Source of the DNA: an uncultured Jannaschia sp.
GTDB taxonomy: Bacteria > Pseudomonadota > Alphaproteobacteria > Rhodobacterales > Rhodobacteraceae
Direction of reading: 5' to 3'
Assembly: GCF_947494025.1 (NCBI RefSeq)
Contig: NZ_CANLTQ010000008.1
Span: forward strand, 59,498-123,497
Length of the DNA: 64,000 nt
The notes under the pieces are model-generated. The model made no database searches and was not told where the DNA came from. It was given only the letters and a program-made list of their open reading frames with translations. The stretch's first letter is position 1, and the number at the start of each line of letters is the position of its first letter. This document shows, piece after piece, positions 54,465 to 63,897 of this stretch. The position numbers were made by a program, and so were the translations under genes.

Positions 54465-55487
54465 TCACGCTGTGGATCGCCCCGGATCGCGCTTCGCGTC
54501 GCCCAGCCACACCGCCATCGCCGCCGTCCGGTCGGGCGCCGCATGATGCACCATGTGGCCGGCCCCGCGCTCGATCCAGAGATCCACGGGGACATCCGCG
54601 TGCCGTCGGACGTGGTCCGCGAGACGCACCGACTGCTCCACTGCATCCACTACGAGGTCTTCCGCACCCGCCATGACGGCCAACGGGACCCGCAATTGCT
54701 CCACGCGTCCGATCAGGGACGCGGCCTCGCGCCGCATCGCGGCCCCCTCCTCCGCGGTGGCGCCGAGTTGCCCGGGGCGGCAGACGAGCCCCGGCGGCAT
54801 GGCCTCCCGGTAACCCGCCGGTACGGGGCGCGGGGCGAACATGCCTTTCAGCGTGGCCGACAGCGTGATCCGCGCGAGCGGCGGCGACACGGTGTGGCGG
54901 AGGACGTCACCCACGATCGGTGCGGCCGCGGGCGCGACCAGGGCCACGTCAAGGCGCGGGGTCGGGTAGAAGTACCCTCCCAGCAACCCCAGGCCGCTCA
55001 TCCCCTCGGGCGCGTCGAGCGCCCAGGCCAGCGCCACGAGCGTGGCCCAGGAATGTCCCATCACCACCGGGCGGACAACGTTCATCCGGCGGCAGGCCTC
55101 CCTCAGCAGCGTCGCCTGCGCGCGCGCATCCCCCCTTGCGCCACGGGGGCGCTCCGAATGCCCGAAGCCCGGGCGGTCGAACACGACGACGCGGCGCTCG
55201 GCGGCCAACCGTCCCACCACGCCGCTTGCGAGCCAGTCGCCGCCCGCCACGAGGTTGCCATGCAAGAGCACGATCGGAGGTCCGCCGGCATGCACCGGCT
55301 CTGCGGGGCCGAACTCCATGACGTGCAGGGCGATGCCGTCCACGACGATCCGGCGCCCGTACGGCGGATACCGGGCTTCGGCCCGTCGCGCGGCCACGTT
55401 GTTGGCGAGCGCGAGCGCGCCGAAGGCCGCGACGGTGCCGGCGGCGATCGTGAGGATCGACGGACGGCGGGAGTTCGGTGAAGACAT
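54465..55487 (-). CDS. Membrane-anchored alpha/beta hydrolase
   Basis: A 340-residue hydrolase from ATG 55487. An N-terminal hydrophobic helix (ILTIAAGTVAAFGALALANN) suggests membrane anchoring or export. The core has VLLHGNLVAGGDW (oxyanion), VVFDRPGFGHSERP, the nucleophile elbow MGHSWATLVALAW with serine, MAGAEDLVVD (acid) and GAGHMVHH (histidine). Substrate unknown. It is the first intact gene after the IS remnants. Confidence 0.82.
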   Translation of the reverse strand: MSSPNSRRPSILTIAAGTVAAFGALALANNVAARRAEARYPPYGRRIVVDGIALHVMEFGPAEPVHAGGPPIVLLHGNLVAGGDWLASGVVGRLAAERRVVVFDRPGFGHSERPRGARGDARAQATLLREACRRMNVVRPVVMGHSWATLVALAWALDAPEGMSGLGLLGGYFYPTPRLDVALVAPAAAPIVGDVLRHTVSPPLARITLSATLKGMFAPRPVPAGYREAMPPGLVCRPGQLGATAEEGAAMRREAASLIGRVEQLRVPLAVMAGAEDLVVDAVEQSVRLADHVRRHADVPVDLWIERGAGHMVHHAAPDRTAAMAVWLGDAKRDPGRSTA

Positions 55488-55889
55488 GGCGGGATTCCCC
55501 TGATGGCGTGAACAGGTCGGACTGCATCCCACGGAGCAGGAACAGCGATGAGGGTTCAACGCGTCGCGCCGTACAAGTTCCAACTGGATCGGCAATCATA
55601 CCAGACTTCCCGCACGCGACGCGTCGCGTCGGGATGGCCTGCCCCCTGAAAAGTGGTCCTCCCCGAAGTGGGCCATTGAGCCGGATGGAGGATGAAGGAA
55701 TGGGACATAAGACCTGCCCCCTTCCCCCGGCCCGGGTTCGGCGGCCCGTTTTTATCCGGATTGTCGCTCGCATCTCATCCTGATCGACGCACATCGCCTG
55801 CAGGCCGCGCATTGGCCGGAGCCGGTGTTTGAAGACGGCATGATCGCCCGCCATCCTTCGATCACCCCGATGCTTCGACAACGTGCGCG
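55488..55889. other. Intergenic region with no supported gene
   Basis: About 400 bases. CTGAAAAGTGGTCCTCCCC near 55647 resembles the outer end of some IS3 elements, so fragments of another insertion may be present. No reading frame is convincing. Confidence 0.4.
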
Positions 55890-56633
55890 TCAACGTAACG
55901 AAGCCGCCTCCGGCAAGGCTGCGGATTCCGACAGGCGGAACCGGCCGAAAATCGGCCGGTGATCCGACGCGATCGAGGCCAGCGGGCTGTCCACGACATG
56001 ACTCTCGACGAGTTCGGTGTCGTCCGACCACGCGAAGCGGTCGAGGCGCAGGAAAGGACGTCCCGCCGGGAAGCTTGGGCCGGGGCTCGCCGTTCGCATG
56101 GCGGGCTGGAGCGGTTCGAGCCCGCGCGTCGCGGTCCGTTCGTTGAAGTCCCCCGCCATCACCGTCGGGCAGGGCGGCATCCCGTCGAGCTTTTGCCGAA
56201 GGAAGTGCAGCTGCGCGCGACGGTTGCGGCGGATCAGACCGAGATGGACGCCGACGAGCCGGAACCGGAGGCCCGCCAGCCCGAGGGTCGCGATGACGGC
56301 CCCGCGCGGCTCGAGCGCGGGTAGATCGAAGCGCTGGATGTCCTCGATCACGGCCTCCGGCGGGACGAGCACGGCGATCCCGTGCCAGCCGATCCCGTGC
56401 CCCGAGGCAGACAAATCCAGAAATTCGTAGCCCGCGATCCGGCGGTCCGGCGTCGGGAGGGCGGACCGCCGGGGATGGAGGCGGAAATCGGCTTCCTGGA
56501 GCACCACCACATCGGCACCCAACTGGCCAATCACCTCGGTCGTGCGTGCCGTCCGCCGCCGCAAATCCTGACCCAGGCCCTTGCACACGTTCCAGCTGGC
56601 GATCGTCACCTCGCCGGGCATGCCGCCGCTCAT
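55890..56633 (-). CDS. Endonuclease/exonuclease/phosphatase family protein
   Basis: A 247-residue protein with the DNase I-like fold: IASWNVCKGLG (metal-binding Asn), VVVLQEADF (Glu), LVGVHLGL, VMAGDFNERT (Asp/Asn) and IASDHRPIFG (terminal Asp-His). Members cleave phosphodiesters in DNA, lipids or nucleotides; no signal peptide is seen. It lies 200 bases downstream of the phospholipase D-type gene in the same orientation, a common pairing in this group of bacteria. Confidence 0.88.
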   Translation of the reverse strand: MSGGMPGEVTIASWNVCKGLGQDLRRRTARTTEVIGQLGADVVVLQEADFRLHPRRSALPTPDRRIAGYEFLDLSASGHGIGWHGIAVLVPPEAVIEDIQRFDLPALEPRGAVIATLGLAGLRFRLVGVHLGLIRRNRRAQLHFLRQKLDGMPPCPTVMAGDFNERTATRGLEPLQPAMRTASPGPSFPAGRPFLRLDRFAWSDDTELVESHVVDSPLASIASDHRPIFGRFRLSESAALPEAASLR

Positions 56634-56833
56634 CGCGCCGCCTCGTTCAGTTCGACGGGACGGTGGGGCGTCCCGGTTACGTCGTTCGGCCGCCGTTCGC
56701 CGTCGCGGCCGCTCCGGATGGGCTCCGGCATCCCGCGCGGTCCACTCGTCATGGTCACCTCCTCGTCTTCATCACGTTGCTCTCATGGATTTGTCCGCCG
56801 CTCCGGTCCTGACCAAGCGACGACCGGCTGCCG

Positions 56834-57892
56834 TCACAGAGGCGCCCCCGTCGCCCAATCCTCGTCCCATTGCTCTCGCAGAGCGGCGTAGAGCGCAGGC
56901 GAGGTGCTGAACACGCCGCTTTCGAAGTTCAGATCGGCACTGAGGACGTCGAGGTTGAAGCTGCTGACAGAGGACCAGGCCCCGTCCACCAGCGCGAGCT
57001 TGGCGTGGATCATGCCGGCCGTGTATTGCCGCACCTCCACGCCACGACGGATCAGGGCATGCGCGAAGCGCCGCCCGATCATGTCGACCGGACGGTGATC
57101 GCTGCGCGCGGGCATCAGGATACGGACCTTCGCGCCATTTTCCACGCCCGAGATCAGGGCCTGCCAGAGCTTGCGGTTCGGAACCAGGTAGGGCGTCGTC
57201 AGCAGGACCGAGGATCGCGCCTGCGCGATTCTTTCGGGAAGCGTGCTCCGGAGATCGGCTTGTGGCTCCAGGTCCGGCCCGCCGAGCGCATAGGTCCAGC
57301 CTTCCTGTGCCCCTCGGACGGAGGTCGCGTGCGTATCCGGCGTTCGGTCATGCGCCAGGCGTGAAACCCGCTCGAACTCCGCCACGATCGCCGGCGGAAG
57401 CGGTCCGCCGACCCTGATCATCGTATCGCGCCAACGCGACATCCAGTCTGCGTAGCAGGAGCCGCCAACCATCAGGCGGCTCTCGTCGCAGATCAGCGTC
57501 TTGCGGTGAAGACGAGGCGCCCTGCGGACCGGATTGCGCACGAAATCCCGCAGGGCGTTGAACATGGTGATGTGGCCCCCGCTTCGGACCAGGGCTCGCC
57601 CGCTGTCGCTGTCGGTCAGCCCGCGGCTGCCGAACCCGTCCGCCAGAACGCGCACGACGACGCCTTGCCGCGCTTTCGCCGCAAGCAGGTCGAGAAGCCT
57701 GCGCCCGATGCCGTATGGATCGAAAATATACTGTTCGAGGCGGATGCTCGACCGGGCGTTGTCGCATTGCTCCAGCACGGCGTTCCAGACGGCCTGGTTG
57801 TCCTGAAACAGCTTCCAGTCGGGCTCGGCAGGCGTCCAGTGCGCCGTGTGTTCCTGTCTTCTGCGGTCATCGAGCATGGGGGTTGAACACAT
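56834..57892 (-). CDS. Phospholipase D-family protein (cardiolipin synthase-like)
   Basis: A 352-residue enzyme with two HKD motifs: H129-R-K131-T-L-I-C-D136 in LHRKTLICDES and H296-A-K298-L-A-L-V-D303 in MIHAKLALVDGAW, each followed by the usual GS/S-x-N context (GGSCYADW, SVSSFNLD). Such enzymes join or hydrolyse phospholipids; the size and spacing fit ClsC-like cardiolipin synthases without N-terminal membrane helices. ATG 57892 is used; ATG 57877 is possible. Confidence 0.87.
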   Translation of the reverse strand: MCSTPMLDDRRRQEHTAHWTPAEPDWKLFQDNQAVWNAVLEQCDNARSSIRLEQYIFDPYGIGRRLLDLLAAKARQGVVVRVLADGFGSRGLTDSDSGRALVRSGGHITMFNALRDFVRNPVRRAPRLHRKTLICDESRLMVGGSCYADWMSRWRDTMIRVGGPLPPAIVAEFERVSRLAHDRTPDTHATSVRGAQEGWTYALGGPDLEPQADLRSTLPERIAQARSSVLLTTPYLVPNRKLWQALISGVENGAKVRILMPARSDHRPVDMIGRRFAHALIRRGVEVRQYTAGMIHAKLALVDGAWSSVSSFNLDVLSADLNFESGVFSTSPALYAALREQWDEDWATGAPL

Positions 57893-58535
57893 CCGGCGGA
57901 GAGTTGTTCATCGAATCGGAAGGACACCGAGGCGCCCCATCGAGCACGCGACGTTGAAGGCGGCATATGGATTCCTTTCCGGGCAACCGGATGCCGACGT
58001 CGGACCTGCGCCGCGATCCTGCATCATTCGCCGGGACACTGTCGGGATCTTGAGCGAGGCCGCGCGTCAGGCGTTCACGGAGCAGATCGCGTGATCGGTG
58101 TAGCTCCGTTGACCGAGATCGATCGACGCCTTGGAACAACTTCGGGCGGGTCGCTGTTGAAACACCGTGCGCGGGCAGGAAATGTCCCGCAGATACAAAT
58201 CGAAGCGGTTTCTGGCCGCGTTGCGATGACCGGTCACGGAGGTCACTCCGGCGGGTCGGGCTTTGGTGGCGGCGATGGCCGCGAGCCGGGGCATGTGTCG
58301 TGACGAGGGGAAGCTTCGAATGGCGCAGGGAGAGCGGGATGAGCCAACGCAGAGCTGTGCAGCCGGTTGTCGCTGCATCCCGGCATGACCCTGTCCGCTG
58401 CAAACAATCCGAGGCTGCGGCCGCGACCCGGTCGCGCCCGCAGGTGCCAAAGGATCGGACCTCCCCGGCCAGGAGGCCGCGATCCGTCGCCGCCCGTTTC
58501 TCGGGACGGGCCCCAACGAACAGATGGAGACTATC
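57893..58535. other. Long intergenic region without supported gene
   Basis: About 640 bases. It must hold the promoters of the divergent phospholipase D-type and EF-hand genes. Reading frames present are arginine-rich shadows with no family resemblance. Confidence 0.5.
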
Positions 58536-59114
58536 ATGACGATCAAGCACACGCTTCTGTCCGCCGCTGCTTCCGCCGCCCTTCTGGCCGCGCCCGCGAA
58601 TGCCCAGCTCTTCGGTGACGAAGTCGGCACAGATTACGACTACGACACGTTCAACACGGGCTTCAATGAGACTGGCTATTACGACGCGCTCGACAGCGAT
58701 AGCGACTCGTTCCTGAACGAGGGCGAGTTCGCGACCGGCCTTTACAACGACTACGATCGCGACAACGACCGCATGGTGTCCGAAGAAGAGTTCGGCGTGG
58801 GCACCGAGCGCTACCGCGGTGGCGACTACGAAGCCAGTTTTGCCGATTATGACGCGGACACCGACGGTTTTCTCAACCAGGAGGAGTTCGGCCAGTTCTA
58901 CGGCTCGGATTACACCGGCTATTACAGCGACCTCGACACGGACGGTGACGCGCAGCTGAGCCGGGATGAATATTCCACCGGCATGTACAACGCGGCCGAC
59001 CTCGACCGCGATCAGGTCGTGACCGTCGAGGAAGAGGGCTTCTTCGAGGGCTGGTTCGACGGCGACGACATCGAGGCGGAGATTCAGGAAGTCGGCGACG
59101 TCTACGAAGATTGA
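58536..59114 (+). CDS. Secreted protein with five EF-hand-type calcium loops
   Basis: A 192-residue acidic protein. ATG 58536 has a GGAGA ribosome site and gives a clean signal peptide ending at ANAQ; ATG 58524 would add four residues. Five 12-residue EF loops are visible: 53-64 (DSDSDSFLNEGE), 74-85, 106-117 (DADTDGFLNQEE), 134-145 and 155-166, spaced 21, 32, 28 and 21 residues. Only the third has the canonical glycine at position 6. It should bind calcium outside the cytoplasm; a structural or sensing role in the envelope is likely but unproven. Confidence 0.85.
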   Translation: MTIKHTLLSAAASAALLAAPANAQLFGDEVGTDYDYDTFNTGFNETGYYDALDSDSDSFLNEGEFATGLYNDYDRDNDRMVSEEEFGVGTERYRGGDYEASFADYDADTDGFLNQEEFGQFYGSDYTGYYSDLDTDGDAQLSRDEYSTGMYNAADLDRDQVVTVEEEGFFEGWFDGDDIEAEIQEVGDVYED

Positions 59115-59417
59115 GCCGGCGAAATCGCCATCCGGCGGTTTTTCCGATAGGAACCTCACGAGAAGGGCGGCGCGCCGCCCTTCTCGCTTCCCCTTGCGAC
59201 ATCGGCCGACGAAAGGCTCTTCGATGTCTCCGTGATCGTCGAAGGACGTGTTCTCGATACAGACAACGCAGCCGGTCCGGCGACCGGACCTCTTGCGATC
59301 CGACGATCCACGAGCGGAACCGCCGCCGGCGTCCGTTCCGTGTCAGCCAGACGGCCGCTCGATGCCTGCGCGGCTGCGAAATGCGGCCTGACGGCCCCCA
59401 TCGAAAGGAACACATCC
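59115..59417. other. Intergenic region with terminator-like hairpin
   Basis: AGAAGGGCGGCGCGCCGCCCTTCT around 59160-59184 is a perfect inverted repeat and probably ends transcription of the EF-hand gene. The remainder holds no supported gene. Confidence 0.65.
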
Positions 59418-60599
59418 ATGAAACTTTCCCTGCTCGCGCTTCTGGCCTCCACGGTTCCGGCACTGGCCCAGCCCCAGAACCAGGTCGATACGATCCATAC
59501 CGGCGAGGTCGTCGTCTCGGTCCTCGAGATCGCGACCGGCCTCGATACACCCTGGGGTCTGGCGTTCCTGCCCGACGGCCGGATGCTCGTGACCGAGCTG
59601 CCCGGCGACCTCGTCCTCGTCAGTCCCGACGGCACGGTGTCCGAACCGATCGAGGGCACGCCCTCGGTCTTCGCCCAAGGGCAGGGCGGCCTCATGGATG
59701 TGGCCCTTCATCCTGACTTCGCGGAGAACCGGCTCGTCTATCTCTCCTTCGCGGAGCCGGGCGAAGACGCGACCGCCGGCACCTCGCTGGGACGCGGACG
59801 GCTTTCGGAGGATGCGACGCGCATCGAGGATTGGGAAGTCATCTTCCGCCAGGAGCCCAAGGTCGAGGGTCCGAACCATTTCGGCAACCGCATTGCCTTC
59901 GACGGCGCCGGCCACGTCTTCCTCGCACTGGGCGAGCGATTCCAGTTCGGCCCCGCGCAGGATCTGTCGAACACGATGGGTACGACCGTTCGGCTGAACC
60001 TTGACGGCACAATCCCCCAGGACAATCCGTTTGTCGGGCAGGACGGCGAGGACGCGATCTGGTCCTACGGACACCGCAATATCGAGTCCGCCATCTGGAA
60101 CAGCGAAGCGGAGCAGCTTTGGGTCGTGGAGATGGGCCCGCTAGGTGGGGACGAGCTCAATTTCGTCGAACCCGGCGCCAATTACGGATGGCCGGTCGTG
60201 AGCTGGGGCATCAACTACGACGGCACCGACATTCCCAACCCGCCGGAATATCCCGAATTCGCGGACGCGGCTCATCATTGGAGCCCCGTGCGCTCGCCCG
60301 CGGGCATGATCCTTTATACCGGCGATCTGTTCCCCGACTGGCAGGGCGACATCCTCTTCGGGGCGCTTTCGGCCGGCGGCGTCGAACGCGTCGATATGGA
60401 GAACGGCGCGGTCGCGGGCACCCAGTTCCTTCCGCTCAACACGCGCATCCGTGAGGTGGTGGAGGGGCCGGACGGCGCGATCTACCTGTTGACGAACGTC
60501 AGGGGCGAAGCGGCGGGATCCGTCTGGCGCCTGGAGCCCTTCGAGGTGCAGCCTCCTTCCGCCGACGGCGATCGCAGCGGCTCCGGTGCCTCGGACTGA
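59418..60599 (+). CDS. Periplasmic PQQ-dependent sugar dehydrogenase (soluble type)
   Basis: A 393-residue protein with a signal peptide (LLALLASTVPALAQ) from ATG 59418. Six-bladed propeller landmarks: LDTPWGLAFLPDGRMLVTE, QGGLMDVALHPDF, SYGHRNIESAIW with the likely catalytic histidine region, GANYGWPVVSWG and MILYTGDLFPDWQGD. These are the conserved strings of soluble aldose dehydrogenases that oxidise sugars with PQQ and pass electrons to the respiratory chain. Cofactor dependence is inferred from family. Confidence 0.88.
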   Translation: MKLSLLALLASTVPALAQPQNQVDTIHTGEVVVSVLEIATGLDTPWGLAFLPDGRMLVTELPGDLVLVSPDGTVSEPIEGTPSVFAQGQGGLMDVALHPDFAENRLVYLSFAEPGEDATAGTSLGRGRLSEDATRIEDWEVIFRQEPKVEGPNHFGNRIAFDGAGHVFLALGERFQFGPAQDLSNTMGTTVRLNLDGTIPQDNPFVGQDGEDAIWSYGHRNIESAIWNSEAEQLWVVEMGPLGGDELNFVEPGANYGWPVVSWGINYDGTDIPNPPEYPEFADAAHHWSPVRSPAGMILYTGDLFPDWQGDILFGALSAGGVERVDMENGAVAGTQFLPLNTRIREVVEGPDGAIYLLTNVRGEAAGSVWRLEPFEVQPPSADGDRSGSGASD

Positions 60600-60731
60600 G
60601 GTGTTCAATCCCGCGAACGCCCGATCGCCTTGGCGGCCACGTCGCCCGGGCGCGACCGGTCCTGCCACCCGTCTGGTCCCCCTGTTGGAGCAGGGTGAGT
60701 ATCCCGGCATAGCGCAGTGAGGAGTGCGACA

Positions 60732-62468
60732 ATGGAAAGCCACACAAGACCGGTCAGCGGCCTGCAGATGCGATGGGAGGAGGCCGGGACCGGCTTTCCC
60801 GTCGTGTTCATCCACGGGATCCCCACGTCTCCGGCGTTGTGGCGCCACGTCGTCCCGAGGATCGGGAATGCCCGTTGCCTGGCCTGGGAGATGGTCGGCT
60901 ACGGAGCCTCGATCCCGCAAGGGGAAGGGCGGGACATCTCGGTCGCCCGTCAGGCCGAGTATCTGGTGGACTGGCTAGGAGAGCTGGGGATCGAACGGGC
61001 GATCCTCGCCGGTCATGATCTTGGGGGCGGCGTGGCGCAGATCGCGGCGGTTCGCCACCCGAAGCTCTGCGCCGGACTCTTCCTGACCAACGCCATCGGC
61101 TACGATTCCTGGCCCATTCCGAGCGTCAAGGCGATGCAGAAAGGGCATGCGCTCGTGAAACGGATGCCGGAGGCATTCCTGCGCCTGACCATGACGAGTC
61201 TCTATCGCCGCGGGCATGACGACCCGAGCGAGGCCCGTGCAGCCTTCGACGTGCATTGGCCGCATTATCGGCGAAACGGTGCGGGTCGGGCACTGGCCCG
61301 ACAGGTCGCGGCGTTGGACGTGAACGACACGCTCGCCGTCGCCGACGCACTTCCGACGCTTTCGATCCCGGCGCGACTTGTCTGGGGCACTGCGGATCGG
61401 TTCCAGAAGATCGAGTACGGCGAGCGCTTCGCGCGCGACCTGAACGCACCGCTCACCCGAGTGGAGGGAGGCAAGCACTTCACGCCGGAGGATCACCCCC
61501 GGGAAATCGCCGCGGCCCTGAACGATCTCCTGCGGGAAGTGGGGAAGCGCGCGAACGGCGCGTCACGGTCCGACCGCGAGAAAGGGGAGCCGGAGATCGC
61601 GCGGGGCCGGGCGGATCTGGCTTCCTTGCCGGAAATCATGCCCGACGAGGCCGGTCCGGATGTGGAGGCGATCTACGAGGACATTCAGGCCGTCCTGCGC
61701 GTCCCCTTCGTCAACTTCCTGTTCCGGGTGCTGGCCAACGATCCGGCCTATCTCAAACAGGCCTGGGACCATCTTCGACCGATCGCCCGCACGCGGAAGT
61801 TCGAGGATGCCGCCGCGGATTTGCGGTCACTGGTGCGCTCCGCCGCGCCACCGCGCCGCGACGGGACAGACTGGGCCAGCCTCGGCGATCTTGGCCCGGC
61901 CCGGGATTTCACGGAGTCGATCGACTACGTCCTTCCCAAACTGCTCCTGGTCGCGTCGATCCTGAGCGAAACGCGACAAGCTGACGGGCTCGACATTGCC
62001 GTGGAACCCACGATCCCGCTGGGGATCGCCGATGGAACGAGAAAGATTCCGATGGTCGATCCCGGGACAGCTGGTGATGAATTGCGCGTCCTGTTCGATG
62101 ATATTCGCGACCATCACGGGCATCCGAAGGTGGCCACCTACTTCCGCTCGCTGGGGCAAGAGCCGGAGCTGTTGAAAGCACTTTGGGGCAAGCTGCGTCC
62201 CCGTGTGGATGACGCCGACTACGCCGCCACCCGGACGGATCTGGTCAACGCGTCCGAAATGCTGGCGCTGAACCTGCCGGCTCTGGACTTCACCGCGCCT
62301 GAATCGCTCAAGCCGGCGCTCGCCTTTTTTCGGCGAAAGCTGATCCCCGACCTGATGCTCGACGTGCACATGGCACGCAGCATATTGAGTGACGGAGCCG
62401 CAGAGCGGCGGAACCGGTTCGAGTCGACGGAAGCTTCTGCCGGCAACGGTCACGAGGACCTGAGGTGA
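60732..62468 (+). CDS. Alpha/beta hydrolase fused to a DehI-like dehalogenase domain
   Basis: A 578-residue protein in two parts. Residues 1-270: alpha/beta hydrolase with oxyanion loop HGIPTS (28-33), an aspartate nucleophile D96 in GHDLGGG, acid D222 in GTADRF and H249 in GGKHFTPEDHP, as in haloalkane dehalogenases and epoxide hydrolases, though the halide-binding Trp after the nucleophile is Leu. Residues 299-515: two repeats of the DehI (group I haloacid dehalogenase) pattern, with NFLFRVLA...W345 and LRP350, then TYFRSLGQ...W485 and LRP490. A two-step dehalogenation of one compound is an attractive inference. ATG 60732 has GAGGAGTG upstream. Confidence 0.78.
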   Translation: MESHTRPVSGLQMRWEEAGTGFPVVFIHGIPTSPALWRHVVPRIGNARCLAWEMVGYGASIPQGEGRDISVARQAEYLVDWLGELGIERAILAGHDLGGGVAQIAAVRHPKLCAGLFLTNAIGYDSWPIPSVKAMQKGHALVKRMPEAFLRLTMTSLYRRGHDDPSEARAAFDVHWPHYRRNGAGRALARQVAALDVNDTLAVADALPTLSIPARLVWGTADRFQKIEYGERFARDLNAPLTRVEGGKHFTPEDHPREIAAALNDLLREVGKRANGASRSDREKGEPEIARGRADLASLPEIMPDEAGPDVEAIYEDIQAVLRVPFVNFLFRVLANDPAYLKQAWDHLRPIARTRKFEDAAADLRSLVRSAAPPRRDGTDWASLGDLGPARDFTESIDYVLPKLLLVASILSETRQADGLDIAVEPTIPLGIADGTRKIPMVDPGTAGDELRVLFDDIRDHHGHPKVATYFRSLGQEPELLKALWGKLRPRVDDADYAATRTDLVNASEMLALNLPALDFTAPESLKPALAFFRRKLIPDLMLDVHMARSILSDGAAERRNRFESTEASAGNGHEDLR

Positions 62469-62471
62469 TGT

Positions 62472-63062
62472 TCAGGCGCTGAAACCGAAATACCAGACCG
62501 TGAAGGGCACGCCCAAAAGAAGGATCAGCGAGAGCACGACCAGCGCACCGTCGCGGGTCAGAAGTCCTGCCGCGAAGAGCGCGATCACGGCGGAGGCGAT
62601 GGAACCCGATGTCGGAATGATCTCCATGAACGGCATGAAGAGCGTCAGCGCCAGAATCGCGACGAGCGGCAGCCAGAGCCACGGCCGGTGAAAGAGAAAC
62701 GTGAGCCGCGCCTGGAGAAATCTTTCGACGAAACCGACCGGCTTTCGAAGCCATGCGATGCCCTTGCAGAGCTTGGCGGTGGACATCCGGCGACTGGTAA
62801 TGAACCCCGGCAGCCAGACGCAGTCGCGACCGATGATCATCTGCACGACCAGGATGAAGACGATGACCGCGACCGTTGCCGTGATGCCGGGTATCGCGCT
62901 CGCGGGAGAGGAGGAAATCAGAGAGAAAACCAGCATCAGGGACGCGAAAGATCTGTGCCCCAGCGTTTCGATTACCTCTCGAACCTCGATGCTTTCGCCG
63001 TGAGCCGATGCCTCGAGGCGATCCAGAACGTCACTCAGCGCGCGTGTTCGTTTCTCTGCCAT
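62472..63062 (-). CDS. ExoD family membrane protein
   Basis: A 196-residue inner-membrane protein with an N-terminal soluble helix (SDVLDRLEA), GHRSFASLMLVFSLIS, PASAIPGI and four or five hydrophobic segments, the pattern of ExoD. ExoD was defined by effects on exopolysaccharide production and alkaline sensitivity in rhizobia; its mechanism is unknown. It ends 3 bases past the converging hydrolase fusion. Confidence 0.85.
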   Translation of the reverse strand: MAEKRTRALSDVLDRLEASAHGESIEVREVIETLGHRSFASLMLVFSLISSSPASAIPGITATVAVIVFILVVQMIIGRDCVWLPGFITSRRMSTAKLCKGIAWLRKPVGFVERFLQARLTFLFHRPWLWLPLVAILALTLFMPFMEIIPTSGSIASAVIALFAAGLLTRDGALVVLSLILLLGVPFTVWYFGFSA

Positions 63063-63357
63063 GAATGCCTCGAACTTCGATATTCCCGCCGGATCGACCC
63101 GGCATTGGTAGAGAACTCCCGTTTGACGGGTGACTGCGCCTTACTCCACCGAGGTCATGCCACCGAACGATTTCGGCGGCACCGAGGGCGTCGAAGCGGT
63201 CCATGAAAGCGATGCGTGGATTCCTTCGGTATGGCGGCCCGGGCCTCTTGCCATGCCACGCCCGCGAAACGCATTGAGACGGGGCACATCCAAGCGTCGA
63301 TCCTGCTGCGGGCGTGGTATCCGGTCAAGCGGTTCTAGGACGATGAAGAGGCGCGAC
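63063..63357. other. Decayed sequence between ExoD and IS remnant
   Basis: Reading frames on both strands are interrupted. On the plus strand 63270-63340 reads RIETGHIQASILLRAWYPVKRF, which has a protein-like look but no start or end, so it may be a degraded gene. Confidence 0.35.
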
Positions 63358-63458
63358 GATCCCGGTATCTCCTTCGAAGGCGAATGACCCCCTTCGAAGG
63401 TTTCGGCATGCTTGATCGCCCGCCTTGATACGCCGTCTTCTCGGTCCGCATCACCCAA
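63358..63458 (-). mobile_element. Fragment of IS256-type 5' end, second copy
   Basis: 63391-63460 aligns with 54169-54239 with roughly three quarters identity and one gap, and the neighbouring GATCCCGGTATCTCCTT matches GATGCCGGTATCTTCCT at 54136. The match covers the leader and the first codons of the broken IS256 transposase, same orientation. Confidence 0.65.
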
Positions 63459-63680
63459 CTAGTCTGCCGGGACGATCACGGCGTCGGGGTTGTTCGCGTC
63501 AACCGCGGCATCGTCAACCGTCGCATCGTCGCCGCCAAGCGCACCAAACAGCCAAAGGAGAAGCAACAGGGCCACGAGCGCCGCCACCGCGATGCCGATC
63601 CATTTGCCGATCCCTCCGGAGGATTTCTTTCCAGTATCCTGGACCTTCGGATTGCGGAAATCCCCGGGATTCTTAGCCAT
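63459..63680 (-). CDS. Small single-pass membrane protein of unknown function
   Basis: A 73-residue protein from ATG 63680: basic N-terminal segment (KNPGDFRNPKVQDTGKKSS), one strong membrane helix (IGIAVAALVALLLLLWLFGAL), then an acidic C-terminal tail rich in D and A. A CTGGAGAATATC ribosome site is present. It is not a shadow: no other gene covers it, and short membrane proteins of this build are common beside stress genes in this group. Confidence 0.65.
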   Translation of the reverse strand: MAKNPGDFRNPKVQDTGKKSSGGIGKWIGIAVAALVALLLLLWLFGALGGDDATVDDAAVDANNPDAVIVPAD

Positions 63681-63897
63681 GATATTCTCCAGTTGTGAAT
63701 GCGAGCCGTAAGGGATCGGGCTCATGAGTACGCATCCACAACAACCGGCTCGTGCGATTGTTCCTTTTCCAGGAGCCTGACCCGGTCGGCCGGTAACAAT
63801 GTTTAGCAGGACGGCCGGAACAATCGCGATCGAAGCGAATTGGACCGGCACCTGATCCGAGCGGACAGGAATACAGGGAGGCGGAGGAATCCACGAC

